A DNA stretch of 64,000 bases, taken from positions 126,001 through 190,000 of the forward strand of contig JAQFVV010000565.1 of assembly GCA_028023455.1 (NCBI GenBank). Reading direction: 5' to 3'. This document shows, piece after piece, positions 35,755-46,925 of the stretch; positions within the stretch are counted from its first letter, which is position 1; each line of letters opens with the position of its first letter. The DNA is from Epiperipatus broadwayi. Lineage: Eukaryota; Onychophora; Udeonychophora; Euonychophora; Peripatidae. A program made the position numbers and the translations under genes. Under the pieces are notes generated by a model, which saw only the letters and a list, made by a program, of their open reading frames with translations, was not told where the DNA came from and searched no databases.

Positions 35755-35928
35755 TAAAATAAATAAAAATATCCGTTAATTAAAAATAATATTGTAATTA
35801 TAATTGAAATAATATTTTTAAACGGTTTATAAACAATTCAAACAATCTTTAAATCCGCAGAAGTACTTTCGGTTACTTTCAAACCTGCCTCAACTGCTAT
35901 TAAATTCAAAAACTAAAAGCGGAAGCAA
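35755..35928 (-). repeat. Penelope terminal repeat, 5' copy
   Basis: Copy of 33206-33379. It directly precedes the ORF start on the minus strand, so a promoter is expected here by family analogy. The same hammerhead-like fold spans 35855-35899. Confidence 0.9.
35855..35899 (-). ncRNA. Hammerhead-like motif in Penelope repeat (5' copy)
   Basis: Identical to the motif at 33306-33350. With both repeats transcribed, two such folds would flank the coding RNA, as reported for Penelope-like elements in other animals. Confidence 0.45.
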
Positions 35929-36202
35929 TTCATTATGCTAGATATCTTTATGCAAATCTGAATAAATATATTATTACAAATACTCACCTCAATTTTTAAA
36001 TCATTATTTTTTAAAAAGATAACCAAAATACTTCTTCCACCGTTCAAAATATTGTCATTATTGAAAGACATTGGTGGATTCAATCGAATTGTGATGATAT
36101 AGTTAGTATTCTTGTAAACTTTCTTAATAATATCAATAAAACAATTTCCATTTTTCTGATATTTTCAAAGTACAGTCGATGCATATATACAATGACAAAT
36201 GA
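35929..36202. other. Unassigned flank
   Basis: Nothing recognised. Confidence 0.4.
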
Positions 36203-36400
36203 TCATCACCATCAACCATTATCAATCCAATGCAGGATGAAGGTCTCTCCAAGTTCAATACATCTCCGATCTTTAGTTTCTCTTCTCCACATCACCGCTG
36301 CACACTTTATTCACCCATATCACACGTGGCCTCTTTCTGGGTCTTTTACAATCTCTTGGCATCCAGTTTAAGATTTCAATTGCCCATCTATTATCATGAT
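36203..36400 (-). mobile_element. RTE 3'-end fragment
   Basis: The minus strand matches the last 190 bp or so of the RTE at 15.1 kb, including the GAT-rich end. Heavily 5'-truncated, with a small deletion near 36262. Confidence 0.75.
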
Positions 36401-37029
36401 ACATTCATATATATATACTGTAGAATTTAAAATTGATTAATTACGTTTCTTGCTAGTACATGTCTTTCTCAATTTTTCTTGTTTCGTTGCATTTTCTCAT
36501 TTCCAGCAAATAGTTTTTAATCTAATGATACAATCTCTTACTTTCTCTCATGATAGTTTTTTTTTTTTTTTAAGAAAGCAATCCTCTAATACATCTGAAA
36601 ATAAAATTCAAATAATTAAAATGTCAATAGAGTTCTACATCTCTACTAACTTGATGCTTTATCCACAAATAAACTTCACTTTTTTCAATTTTTCCTTTTT
36701 TGAAAAAATGCTCCTAGCTATTCTGAATTAACAAGAAGGTTTTCCTTTTTTTTTTTTTTTTATCAGCTAATAGTGAATTTATTTACAATAAAGAAAATAA
36801 ATTAACTGCATATCAGGAAGATGAAAAAAAATAATGGCAAATTAAATCTTTAGTTTTCAGATGTTTTTATTTTTTTAAAAAGAAAAAATGAAGAAAGAAA
36901 AGGTTTAAGAATATCGTATTTCTGTTAAATTCTGTTTGAAATTGGAACAAGTAGGCACGAGGCTTTACGTTCTAGCAATAACTCATCATCATCATTATTA
37001 GATAATTTCTGAATGATTTAGTGCAGTAA
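36401..37029. other. AT-rich unassigned region
   Basis: Homopolymer T runs near 36560 and 36745. Nothing else recognised. Confidence 0.45.
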
Positions 37030-37250
37030 TCAGTCTTTGGATTGTATAATTTTAAGATCGTTTCCGGTTTTGCATGAACTCCCAATATAGTTTCCGGTTT
37101 TGGCATTTCCGGTGCTCCAACTTCTTAGGAACTCCCAAGCAGTAATGCCATTTGGTTTAGTGTAAGAGTAGCATACCAGACTCTGAATGTAAAAGATTCT
37201 AGGATCAATTCCAGATCTAGTATTTCCTGAGCAATAACGCAATTTCATTA
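37030..37250 (+). mobile_element. SINE C copy (relative of the 83-bp satellite)
   Basis: 'tttccggtgctccaacttc', '..aactccc..agtaatgccatttggtt' and 'aggatcaattccag' match in order the unit of the 83-bp array at 45.5-46.9 kb, but here as a dispersed single copy with extra sequence between. It is therefore the likely type of source element for that satellite. Confidence 0.5.
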
Positions 37251-37299
37251 TTTAATCATCATCGATAAAAGTTTGCAATTGAATTTCATTCTTTAGTGT

Positions 37300-37975
37300 A
37301 GACGATGAATTCAGAATATGTTGAATAAATTAAAGAAAAGATGGGTGGAATATGGGATGAAGATGAATGCGGAGAAGACTAAGAATAAAATACAGAAAAG
37401 ATTAAACGTTGAAATTCATAATAATATAGTCCAACAAGTAAATGCGTTGATTCAGTGAGAATGGAAAAAGTGAAGATGAAATTAAAAGAACAGCATTGGC
37501 AAAGGAGGTCTTTATTAATAAAAAAAAATTGTGGACCTTTAAAGAGAGAATTAAGGAAAAGGTTAATTAAATGGTACGTGTGGAAAGATCTACCAGATGG
37601 CTGTGAAACATGGACAATGAACGAAAAAATAAAAACAGATTAGAGCCTTTGAAATGTGTTAATGGAGAAAAAGAAAAAAAGTTAGTTGGGTGAATAAAAT
37701 GACAAATACAAAAAAAAATTTGGAAAGAATAAAAATAAGATTGATTGAGGAAATTAGAAATAAAAAGAGAAATTGGACTAGACCTATAATAAGAAGAAAA
37801 ATATTTTGGACAATTGCGAATGAAAACTAGAAGAAAAAACAGAAACGATTCACTTTACTGGATGATATATAAAAAAAGATAAGAAGAGATATGTGGAAAT
37901 TGAAGAGCTGAGCAATAAAGAAAATGGACAGGAGAAATGGATGAATTTGTGATATTACTGCTCTTGGAACTATCC
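37300..37975 (+). pseudogene. Decayed RT C-terminal fragment of a second RTE-like family
   Basis: The plus strand, read across frameshifts, shows 'GMKMNAEKTK', 'RRTALAKEAF', 'KLW' and 'CETWTMNEKIK'. This is the order seen after motif C in RTE-type endonuclease-reverse transcriptases (N..KTK; A..AF..K..L; L.YG.ETWT). It differs clearly from the 15.1-kb family. No frame is open for more than about 60 codons. Confidence 0.5.
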
Positions 37976-38129
37976 ACAGAAAAGAATAGAATTATAGTAT
38001 TAAGATAATTATTAACTTTAATAAAGTTCTTACATCACTAAAGCATACATATTTATATTTATACATATTGATATGTCACATCTTGAGTTTATACTAAAGA
38101 CAAAAAATAAATGGATCTGCAGTGAATTA

Positions 38130-38380
<251 letters not shown>

Positions 38381-38690
38381 AAGATGATTATAGAAGGATT
38401 TAAACCCAGGATTTTTTAGTCTATTTATCTTCAATTCCATCTCAAGCAATGAATTCACAAGACCACATACATGTGAAAAAACTACATGATCGCAATATAT
38501 ATATATATATTTCATGCAGAATCAACAATCACCAGTTGGTTTGTATACTGGGGATTATATATCTTTTTCACATGTAGGTAGTCATGTGTATTAAGTTGAT
38601 TGAGATAGAGTGGATGATGAATAGACTGAGAAAACCCTGAGTTCAAATCTTTGAATTACATGTATATTGAAATATTCAGTATAATAATAA
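38381..38690. mobile_element. H1-related 3' modules, inverted pair
   Basis: Minus piece (about 38395-38495) and plus piece (about 38525-38690) both carry the H1 part downstream of the ribozyme, with 'cacatgta' and a B-box-like 'gagttcaaatc'. The ribozyme core is absent or unrecognisable. Head-to-head layout again. Confidence 0.45.
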
Positions 38691-39915
38691 AAAGTAAAAA
38701 GAAGAAATAATAATATTATCATTATTATTGTCAATTGAATAAAAATTTAACCATATGATTTTTGAGTTTTGAGCATCAAAATGGTTATTTGAGAACTCAG
38801 TTTTCTTTTACTTTACTCAATCAAGAATTGATCCCAACGACTTCTAGGGCTGAATTCCCATTTTACCATATAGTAAAAATAATAAGTGTTCAACTATTTA
38901 TATAATGATGATAGTTATGAATTGATACAAGGAAAAAAAACACACAATGAGATATATATAATACACAACATAGTGATACAGTAGTAGTAAAAATAATGGC
39001 AAACAATATGCTAACACACGTTCATGCAAAATGAAGATAGATTTATTAATACATGCTTGATTTTCTAATTTCATGTGACACACGACCATGTGACATATGA
39101 TCATGTGACACATGACCATTGCACTTTACAAACTGAGATACAAATAAGATATTATATGACTGTTTACATCTCTTACTAATAATACTGTTTTTATATCTTA
39201 TTATCAGTCTTTAGCACCCTATAATGTTCCCTTTTACCAATTGTCATGCCGTTTTGTCCTTCCATAAATTTTTTCATAGTGTTTGCTTTCTAATTTCTTT
39301 ATTCCTTTTTTTCAATTTTTTTGTGGATATATTTTACTCTTTTGCAGAAATATACAGTTGAATATTTATTTTGATAATTTTCGCTGTGACATCTTCTGTA
39401 TATGTTCTTACTATTCTAACTGCCTAATTCTGACTTCACTTATTGTAGTGCACCCATTATTTTTCAAATACCTTTATTTCTTGGTCTTTCTACAGATCTT
39501 CACCAGTAATCCATTCTTTCATTCAACTATCAAACCTCACATCCATCATATTTTCACTATTGTTTTAAAAATTCATTGCTTATTAAGTTCTGATATATTC
39601 TGATTTTATTATATTTATCATCTGTCCAACTGATTTAAATGATTCAAACTTGCTCTTTTATTAAACTTAAATAAAAATAAGTTTAAATGTTTATTATATA
39701 CATAATTATTATCATAATTTTAATTCAATTTTAAAATTTTTTTCTAGATATTATCAACCAGTAAGTTGTGTATTATAATTTTCTTCCTCTTCATTCTTTC
39801 CTTATGGTTTGAAACAACATAGAGAAGATATAGTTAAAGTTTTACTTCATTAGCATGTATAATCCATAATATATATATATATATATATTAATTCTAATGT
39901 TTTCACGGATAAAAG
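38691..39915. other. AT-rich region; small CATGTGAC minisatellite
   Basis: Three tandem 15-bp units 'catgtgacacacgac' (variants) lie at about 39072-39118, each with a CATGTG E-box-like core. (TA)n at about 39871-39889. No gene is recognised. Confidence 0.5.
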
Positions 39916-39957
39916 ATGTCATATTATTATTACTATTTGCGGGATATTCCGTGTAGT

Positions 39958-40020
39958 GAAAAAGCTAAATGCTGATGTTTCAGTACAATATCAAGTACCT
40001 TCCTCAGAGCGTCCTCTTTC
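39958..40020 (-). ncRNA. Hammerhead ribozyme (H4, inverted copy)
   Basis: Same fold as the plus copies. The core CUGAGGA and GAAA are intact. Stem III has ACAU rather than the ACGU palindrome, which weakens it. Confidence 0.65.
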
Positions 40021-40052
40021 TCAAATCATAAGAATGCATTCTTATGATTTGA

Positions 40053-40102
40053 GAAAGAGGACGCTCTGAGGAAGGTACTTGATATTGTACTGAAACGTCA
40101 GC
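40053..40102 (+). ncRNA. Hammerhead ribozyme (H4, first tandem copy)
   Basis: GCU (40063-40065) precedes the core CUGAGGA (40066-40072). Stem II is GUAC/GUAC with an A-U closing pair and a bulged G. GAAA is at 40092-40095, then C-G-U-C with predicted cleavage after C40099. Because the next monomer follows directly, the distal stem I partner present in the second copy is lacking here. Confidence 0.65.
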
Positions 40103-40119
40103 ATTTAGCTATGATTTGA

Positions 40120-40182
40120 GAAAGAGGACGCTCTGAGGAAGGTACTTGATATTGTACTGAAACGTCAGCATTTAGCTTTTTC
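40120..40182 (+). ncRNA. Type I hammerhead ribozyme (H4, second tandem copy)
   Basis: CUGAGGA is at 40133-40139 and GAAA at 40159-40162. ACGU forms a minimal or dimeric stem III, GUC ends at 40166. Stem I is GCU/AGC, an internal loop, then GAAAGAG (40120-40126) with CUUUUUC (40176-40182). All conserved core positions are present. Confidence 0.72.
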
Positions 40183-40230
40183 ACTACACGGAATATCCCG
40201 CAAATAGTAATAATAATATGACATATATAT

Positions 40231-40461
40231 ATATGTGTGTGCTTTGTGCACAAATAATGAAGCTGATAATAGTAAATCAAATAAATAATATTGTACAATT
40301 TAATAAAGCTGAATGCTTTTTGGAGGATTCATACTCCCATATTCATAATCTTTCCGAAAGCGTTCAGCCAAAAGCACTCAAACTTTATTAAATTGTAGAA
40401 TATTATTTTATTTACTGTTATCAGCTTCATTATCTGTGCACAAAGCATACACACATATATA
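40231..40461. repeat. Inverted repeat, Penelope-tail-like
   Basis: Arms share 'gtgctttgtgcaca', 'tgaagctgataa' and 'ttgtacaatttaataaag'. The inner part has 'ttccgaaagcgttcagcc', resembling the GAAA plus palindromic stem III of Penelope ribozymes. It directly follows H4 and may belong to the same composite insertion. Confidence 0.6.
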
Positions 40462-41035
40462 TTATAGAGAAGATATAGTAATTGCAATGGTGTTGTACTG
40501 TCCAAAATTGCAAAATCTATGTGAAATTAATACTGCTGTCACTCAAGGATTTAAGAAATTTGGAATACTGATGAAACAAACTATAATCAGTAACAGTCTG
40601 CTAAACACCATTGTTTACAGAACTTTTATGATATTTTAATAATTATAAATACAATTCTAAATTTTAGAAAAGAATTTCATAGCATTATGACTTATCAATA
40701 ATTCAGATATGAAATTCAATCAACAAAGATTTTGTTAATTTATTTTTTTCAGTAGAGCATTATGATAACCAGCTAATAAAAAAATGTAAATGTTCTGATT
40801 ATGTATTTCATTTTATTATTTCATTTCTCTACATTTGAAAAATTCAAATATGAATTTTTAAGATGCTTTTCATTTATAAACTTATATTTCTAACAAATCA
40901 AACTCAATTTATATAATTCTGACATACAATAAAAGTTTAAATACTAGAATCATATCTTGAATATTTTTCAAATTTTTACTATTGATGACAATGAAAAGAT
41001 CTTTCTGATGAAAATATAATACTTATATGTACATT
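40462..41035. other. AT-rich unassigned region
   Basis: Nothing recognised. Confidence 0.45.
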
Positions 41036-41770
41036 AATCAAAATTATTCCAAATTCAGAGAACTCAACCAAATTAGCCAAGAAAATAAACTCTAAAAAAC
41101 TACCAATGGTTTCACTGCTACAAGCAGACTTCTTAAGTGTAAATAACTACAAAATAACACTATATTTATACAAAACATTACCCACAATTCCACTTACCTC
41201 TCATACATCCTTAATATTAAAAGAATTTTCAAATAAATTAATTGCTTAAGAATCATGTATTTTTAATAATAAAGATTCTTTAATTCTTTTTAATTCCTTT
41301 CTCTCAAAGAAGACAATCTTAGCTTCATCAAAATGAATAGTGTGACCTATATCTTTTTCATGGATATATAAAGAAGAACTAAGATCTTTATTTCTAACTT
41401 TAATTTTATGTACCTTTATTATTTTATTCAAGCTTTATATATCCATGAAAAAGATACAGACCACATGCTATTAATTTTGAAGAAGCTAAGATTGTCTTCT
41501 TTGAAAGAAATGAAATAAAAAGAATTAAATAATCTTTAGTATTAAAAATTTATGATTCTGAAGCAATTAACTTATTGAAAAGTTTTTTTAATATTAAGGT
41601 GTATGGGAGATAAGTGGAAATGTGCACAAGGTTTAGTATAAGTATATTGTTATTTTGTAGTTATTTATACTTGAGAAACCTGCTTGTAGCAGTGAACCCA
41701 TTGGTAGTGTTTTAGAGTTTATTTTCTTGGCTATTTTGGTTGACTTCTGAATTTGGGGTAAATTTTGATT
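41036..41770. mobile_element. Penelope-like 3' fragment as a 735-bp palindrome
   Basis: Reverse-complementary arms centred near 41403. The minus arm (41246-41431) encodes 'SSSLYIHEKDIGHTIHFDEA' and 'KRIKESLLLKIHDS', the C-terminal end of a Penelope GIY-YIG protein; the plus arm encodes the same with stops. Each arm also has 'CUGC...GCAGUGAAACCAUUGGUA' style hammerhead sequence (minus near 41100-41150, plus near 41665-41710), with core positions mutated (CUUAAGA, CUUGAGA). This family differs from the one at 33.2 kb. Confidence 0.7.
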
Positions 41771-42889
41771 GTTTATTGACTAGTTTAGTTTATGCATTTA
41801 ATATTTATATGACATCATATTATAATATCTTTCCTATATTTTGAATATCTTCAGTGGTAATTTTACAGGTTAAATTAAATGCTTTCTTATAACTTGTATA
41901 GACAAATGATCTTTGAAAATGATCAAAGATGGTTGAAATAGAGGAATGATATTATAAATCAGTATACATAAAGGTGATAAATGATTTATATAATAAAATA
42001 ATATGTATATGAAAAAATGTGTGAAAAATTTTATGCATTGACATCAATAGGCCATTTTAGTATAAAAAAGGAGAAAATTTATTAATAGATTACTGCTTAA
42101 TTATGTATTACTTTATTAAATACTTATTTTTCTATTTTATTAGAATTTGGATTTGCAACAAAAGATAAAATGTATAGATTTGAAATGATATATATCTGAA
42201 AAAACCCAGGCATTAAAGGTTTTGGATTAATAATATTTTACGTATACATATACTTTACTAACTTAACATGCAGATAATTTAAAACTTGAAAAATATATAA
42301 TTCGAATATGGAAAAATATACATATGCTATTGATTATTTTTACATGATTTAAAAATTTGAAAATATATGAAAATAAGTTGATTTATTTAATTTTTTTTTT
42401 TTTACCTTTCTAAAACATATTTTGTAATAATTCCTATATATATTTTTACACATACTTTTGCAGATATTTAAGTTTTTCTTAATTTATATAAAACTGATGA
42501 AGATTATGCTATTAAAAACTTTTGATTATGTCTACTGGCTATAAAATAAAGCTTAAATATAAATTAAAAATATAGAAGGTAGATATGTAATTTATATTGC
42601 TTTATTAAATTTTTTTTGAAAATTTATTAAACTATTTTATATGTAAAAACGAATATAAATATATAATATTATAAGACATACTTTAAAAATATTATGCTGA
42701 TGGTATTTCTTTTAAAGAAAAAAATTAAATAGTAAATAAATAACGTAATTATGGCCTACTAAAATTTAGGCCAGCTTTAAACATATACTAAATGGAAACA
42801 TTATTTATATGTTAAATGTAAATTAATTTCAATTAATCTTAAACCTTAGTATATATATATATAGTGTGTGATTTAAATTAAAATAAGTG
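41771..42889. other. AT-rich unassigned region
   Basis: Nothing recognised. Confidence 0.5.
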
Positions 42890-43215
42890 AGCTTTGAGCA
42901 TTCCATCCAGATTTTCAAGGAAATGGATGGCTGAAGAGTTGTGGGGTGGAGTAGTTTGAAGCCTGTCCATTAAAGTCTGAAGGATGACTGTCTTAATATA
43001 AGCTGAGCTTTGATTGTATATATGTGTGAGGATGATAATCTGGACCAACTGACAAGTTCTGGTTTAGCACGAAATATGTATATTGGTGATTATTTATTTT
43101 TTCAACATGTGTGTGATAAAGTGTATCAGTAATATGAGATAGCATGATGGTTGAGGGTCATGTAAAAGTCTGAGTTCAAACCCCCTATATGTTATGTATA
43201 TAAGTGCAGGGATGA
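42890..43215 (+). mobile_element. H1 family ribozyme-SINE
   Basis: The plus copy covers the middle and 3' part of H1. The ribozyme region 43035-43093 has intact stem I (AUAAUC/GAUUAU, ACCAA/UUGGU) and GAAA, but the core is CUGACAA, with G8 lost. Downstream 'gagttcaaacccc' is a good B-box match. Confidence 0.7.
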
Positions 43216-43429
43216 ATAAGCCTGTTCTGCAGAAAAAAATTGATAGTTGTAAATTGTAAAATACTTCTAGAAGGTAGTATAAGATTAAATTCAGAAAAAG
43301 AAAGATTACTAAAGTATTTGCTGAAAGATTTGTGATGGTAACCTTTTAGGAGTAATTATATATTGGAGTATTTCCATCATCTAATATTTAGTATTAAATA
43401 TTTGTAGAAAAGGTCAAACTTTATATAAA
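43216..43429. other. Unassigned spacer
   Basis: Nothing recognised. Confidence 0.4.
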
Positions 43430-43795
43430 CTTTCCAATACATTCAACTATCAGTAATTAGCATGCAGGTTAGTATATAACACAATATTTCAAGTACGATT
43501 ATTCTTTCTTCTTCGGGAATCGAATTTGAACTTTTAGATTTGTGAATATTGATTTTAAGATAACACTATAACCAACGAAAATAGTGTGCCTTTAGTTGAT
43601 TAGAGCATTATTTTAAATTCAATATTCACAAATCTAAAGATCCAGGTTTGATCCCATCCTTGAAGAGAATAATATCATTTAAAATGTGTTATATACCAAC
43701 ATGCATGCTATTACCCATAGTTGAATGTATTTGAAAAGTTTAAATAAAGTTTGAATTTTTCTAAACATTCCACATTTAATATTAGATGAGGGAAA
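43430..43795. mobile_element. SINE B, head-to-head inverted pair
   Basis: Minus arm (about 43430-43575) and plus arm (about 43590-43795) meet at the tRNA-like heads. The plus arm shows 'ttagttgattagagcatt' (A box), 'ccaggtttgatccc' (B box), 'gaagagaataatatc' and the tail 'gttgaatgtatttgaaaag' with 'taaataaagtttgaa'. Confidence 0.65.
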
Positions 43796-44399
43796 AGTCC
43801 ACAGATAATGATTATTAAAGTAGTTTGATTAAGTAGAAAAAGTAATTAAAAGTAATTTAGCAAATAGATAAGAATTAAATAAATAATAGGACTACACTTG
43901 TAAATCATGATAACCATATTAATGAAGAAGAATCTAAAGAGATTGTATTAGGCTCTGCTAAGAGAAAATTGGATTGAAGATTTTAGAAGACCTGATAAAG
44001 AACACAAACCAACAGCAGATATTACTTAGTGAATTTTGGCAATCAAGGGCAGCAAAGTGAAATTGGGGACTTTTGATGTCATCCTACACTTAGTATTATT
44101 TATGTAACCTTAGGATTCACTTGTATTGAAATTGTTTTTGTATGTATTGTCATATATAATACCTTTTACTATGTCTAGGTAGTAATAAATAGTTACATAA
44201 CTTATTTTACCTGATTTTTATTTATGCATAATAAATTCTGTGGGAAATATTTGACATTAGGAAAATGCTTTATAGTTTAACTAAGGTGGAAAACCCAACA
44301 GTATTTATTGATATAACAAGGAAGTTTGAGCATCAAAGGTTACATAGTAGGCCACCATCTACATAAACTGAGCTCCAGAATGTAACACTCTACTAATTA
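43796..44399. other. AT-rich unassigned region
   Basis: Nothing recognised. Confidence 0.45.
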
Positions 44400-44720
44400 C
44401 ACAGAACATGAAAAATGAGGTTTGTGTCAATGCTGTGAGGGTCGTAAGTTTTAAACTTATTGTTTGAACTATAGTAACTGGCTATCTGTATATAATGACC
44501 AATGGTAAATATATGTGTAAGAGAATGTGATGTGGTCCAACTAATGAGTCCTGCTTCAGAACAAAATGTGCACCATGAAGATCATACACCTTACCCCCAT
44601 GTTTTTGGTCATATGATTATGATTACACCCCTCCACAAGGTATTACAAGTGAATAGAAATGAGTCCCTACCTTCCATAAGAATGGTGTAGTGAAAATTTC
44701 AGTACAGAAACATTAAAAAG
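44400..44720 (+). mobile_element. H5 family element, decayed ribozyme
   Basis: Second copy of the 29.4-kb element. The ribozyme region 44530-44580 has CUAAUGA, a GUCCUG/CAGAAC stem II and AAAA in place of GAAA, so it is inactive. Confidence 0.5.
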
Positions 44721-45479
44721 TAATCACAATGAAATTTAATAATTTTATTAATAATAGCAATTCCTATTGCTATTTAATAGCAAAGACTAATTTGCGCATG
44801 CTTTAAAAAAATATAAATGATAAAATCAAGGATATAAGTCTGATAACCACAATAGTATAGATTTGAAGACAAGCCCTATGGAAACACAAATGTATTTGTA
44901 GATGAATAGACCTTATCTTATGTTTTGTTTTAATTAGTTCTTGACAAATCCAGGCTGCATGGTGCATATCAGACTCCGGGGTGTAAAATCTTTGAATTCT
45001 GGTATAATCAGCATTCAAACTTCTTATGATCTTCCAAACCATTTCATTTTAAAAGAAACTAAAAGTTAGGATGTCGGATTGAAACAGAAATGACATCTCA
45101 AATATTGTAGAGTGAAAATAATACAGATGATGATTCTTATATTGGAAAAAAGGTCTTTTAATATTAATAATAGGAATTTCCAAAGAAGAAATTGTATTCC
45201 ATGTTATTAAAGAAGTTAAATCTATATCTTTCTAAATATGGAGACTCAAAATGGAAAGACATCAGTTTCTTCTTCTCATCTGTATAGAGGCAAATTGGTT
45301 CACATGATCATGTGCATCATTTGGTTTGCAAGGGATTTTAGCCAAAATTATATACATATGATCAATAAATAATAAAGCTTATTTGTTAGTTAAAGCAAAT
45401 TTATTTTATGAAGATTACATAGGTATGCAGAATTTGAAAAAGCATTTAATTAGTCCCAATTATGTATGTGTAGACAATT
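44721..45479. other. Region with a SINE C-like relic
   Basis: Bases about 44890-45060 read on the minus strand resemble SINE C (title pattern 'ccggagtctgatatgcacc'). The remainder is unassigned. Confidence 0.35.
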
Positions 45480-46925
45480 CTATTGATTTGGTGTAGTAGA
45501 ATGGTGGATTTTGGTGCTCATAATCCATGGATTGTTGTATAGTGTGTCACTTCTAGTGCTCTAATTTTTTACAAATAAAGTCATTTGATTAGGTTCTTGT
45601 ATTGATTCTAGTTCTGCCATGTTTAGTGTTCAAACTCTTTATGAATAAAGACATTTGACTAGAAGGTTCTTGGATTGATTCCAGTTCTGTCAATTCCAGT
45701 GCTCAAACATCTTATGAACTCCTTAGTAATAATCCATTTGATTAAAAAGTTCTTGGATTGATTCCAGTTCTGTCAATTCCAGTGCTCAAACTTCTTATAA
45801 ACTCCTTAGTAATAATCCATTTGATTAAAAAGTTCTTGGATTGAGTCCAGTTCTGTCAATTCCAGTGCTCAAACATCTTATGAACTCCTTAGTAATAATC
45901 CATTTGATTAAAAAGTTCTTGGATTGATTCCAGTTCTGTCAATTCCAGTGCTCAAACTTCTTATAAACTCCTTATTAATAATCCATTTGATTAAAAAGTT
46001 ATTGGATTGATTCCAGTTCTGTCAATTCCAGTGCTCAAACTTCTTATGAACTCCTTAGTAATAATCCATTTGATTAAAAAGTTCTTGGATTGAGTCCAGT
46101 TCTGTCAATTCCAGTGCTCAAACTTCTTATGAACTCCTTAGTAATAGTACATTTGATTAAAAAGTTCTTGGATTGATTCCAGTTCTGTCAATTCCAGTGC
46201 TCAAACTTCTTATGAACTCCTTAGTAATAATCCATTTGATTAAAAAGTTCTTGGATTGAGTCCAGTTCTGTCAATTCCAATGCTCAAACTTCTTATGAAC
46301 TCCTTAGTAATAATCCATTTGATTAAACAGTTCTTGGATTAATTCCAGTTCTGCCAATTCCAGTGCTCAAACTTCTTATGAACTCCTTATTAATAAAGCC
46401 ATTTGATTAGATAGTTATTGGACTGATTCCATTTTTGTCAATTCCAGGGATGAAACTTGTTATGAATTCCTGAGTAATTAAACCATATGGTGGATTGATT
46501 CCAGTCCTGTTACCTACAATGCTAAACGTTTTATTAACAAAGCTATTTGATTAAAAACTCTTGGATTGATTCCAGTTCCATCAATTCCAGTGCTTAAATT
46601 TCCTATGAACTTCTTAGTAAGAAAGCCATTTGATTAGAAAGTTCTTAGATTGATTCAAGTTTTGTCAATTTCAGTGCTCAAACTTCTTATGAATTCCTGA
46701 GTAATTAAACCCTATGGTATATTGATTTCAGTTCTGTCACCTCCAATGTTCAAACTTTTTATTAACAAAGCCATTTGATTAAAAAGTTTTTGGATTGATC
46801 CTGGTTCTGTCAGTTTCAGTGCTAAAATTTCTTTAAAGTATTGAGAAATAAAGCCACTTGATTAGAAGGTCCTTGGACTGATTCCACTACTGGCACTTGT
46901 GGTGTTTATCATTTCTATAAACTCC
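45480..46925. repeat. 83-bp tandem satellite
   Basis: Units starting 'ttcttggattgattccag' occur at 45667, 45750, 45833, 45916, 45999, 46082, 46165, 46248 and 46331: exact 83-bp spacing with only a few substitutions per unit. Diverged units flank them on both sides (45480-45666 and 46415-46925). The unit includes 'ggattgattccagttc', similar to a pol III B box, and matches the dispersed SINE C. The pattern of uniform centre and diverged edges fits ongoing unequal exchange. Confidence 0.92.

Larger units (their letters stand above)
33206..35928 (-). mobile_element. Penelope-like element, nearly intact, with terminal direct repeats
   Basis: Terminal direct repeats of 174 bp (33206-33379 and 35755-35928) differ at one base (T33371 versus C35920), so the copy is young. 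Between them the minus strand encodes a Penelope reverse transcriptase plus GIY-YIG endonuclease, interrupted only by two one-base shifts in T7 runs. Each terminal repeat also contains a hammerhead-like fold. Penelope-like elements copy themselves by target-primed reverse transcription and often occur with such partial tandem repeats. A flanking duplication ('ttcatta' occurs on both sides, but not immediately adjacent on the left) is uncertain. Confidence 0.9.
39916..40224. mobile_element. H4 hammerhead element: one inverted and two tandem copies
   Basis: Left arm 39916-40036 is the reverse complement of the right arm 40037-40224, except that the right arm has a 67-bp tandem duplication. The centre is a perfect 'cataagaatgcattcttatg' palindrome. 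The outer ends 'atgtcatattattattac' match each other. Three ribozyme copies result: one on minus, two in tandem on plus. The extremely high identity implies a recent origin. I see no ORF. The relation to Penelope terminal repeats is likely but not shown. Confidence 0.8.

Noticed and set aside
35929-35945. 'ttcatta' as the target-site duplication of the 33-kb Penelope element
   Set aside because: On the left side it is separated from the element by (TA)n and other bases, so the match may be chance.
45480-46925. Regular 83-bp repeats as a CRISPR array
   Set aside because: The whole unit is repeated without unique spacers, and the context is a eukaryotic genome; it is a satellite.
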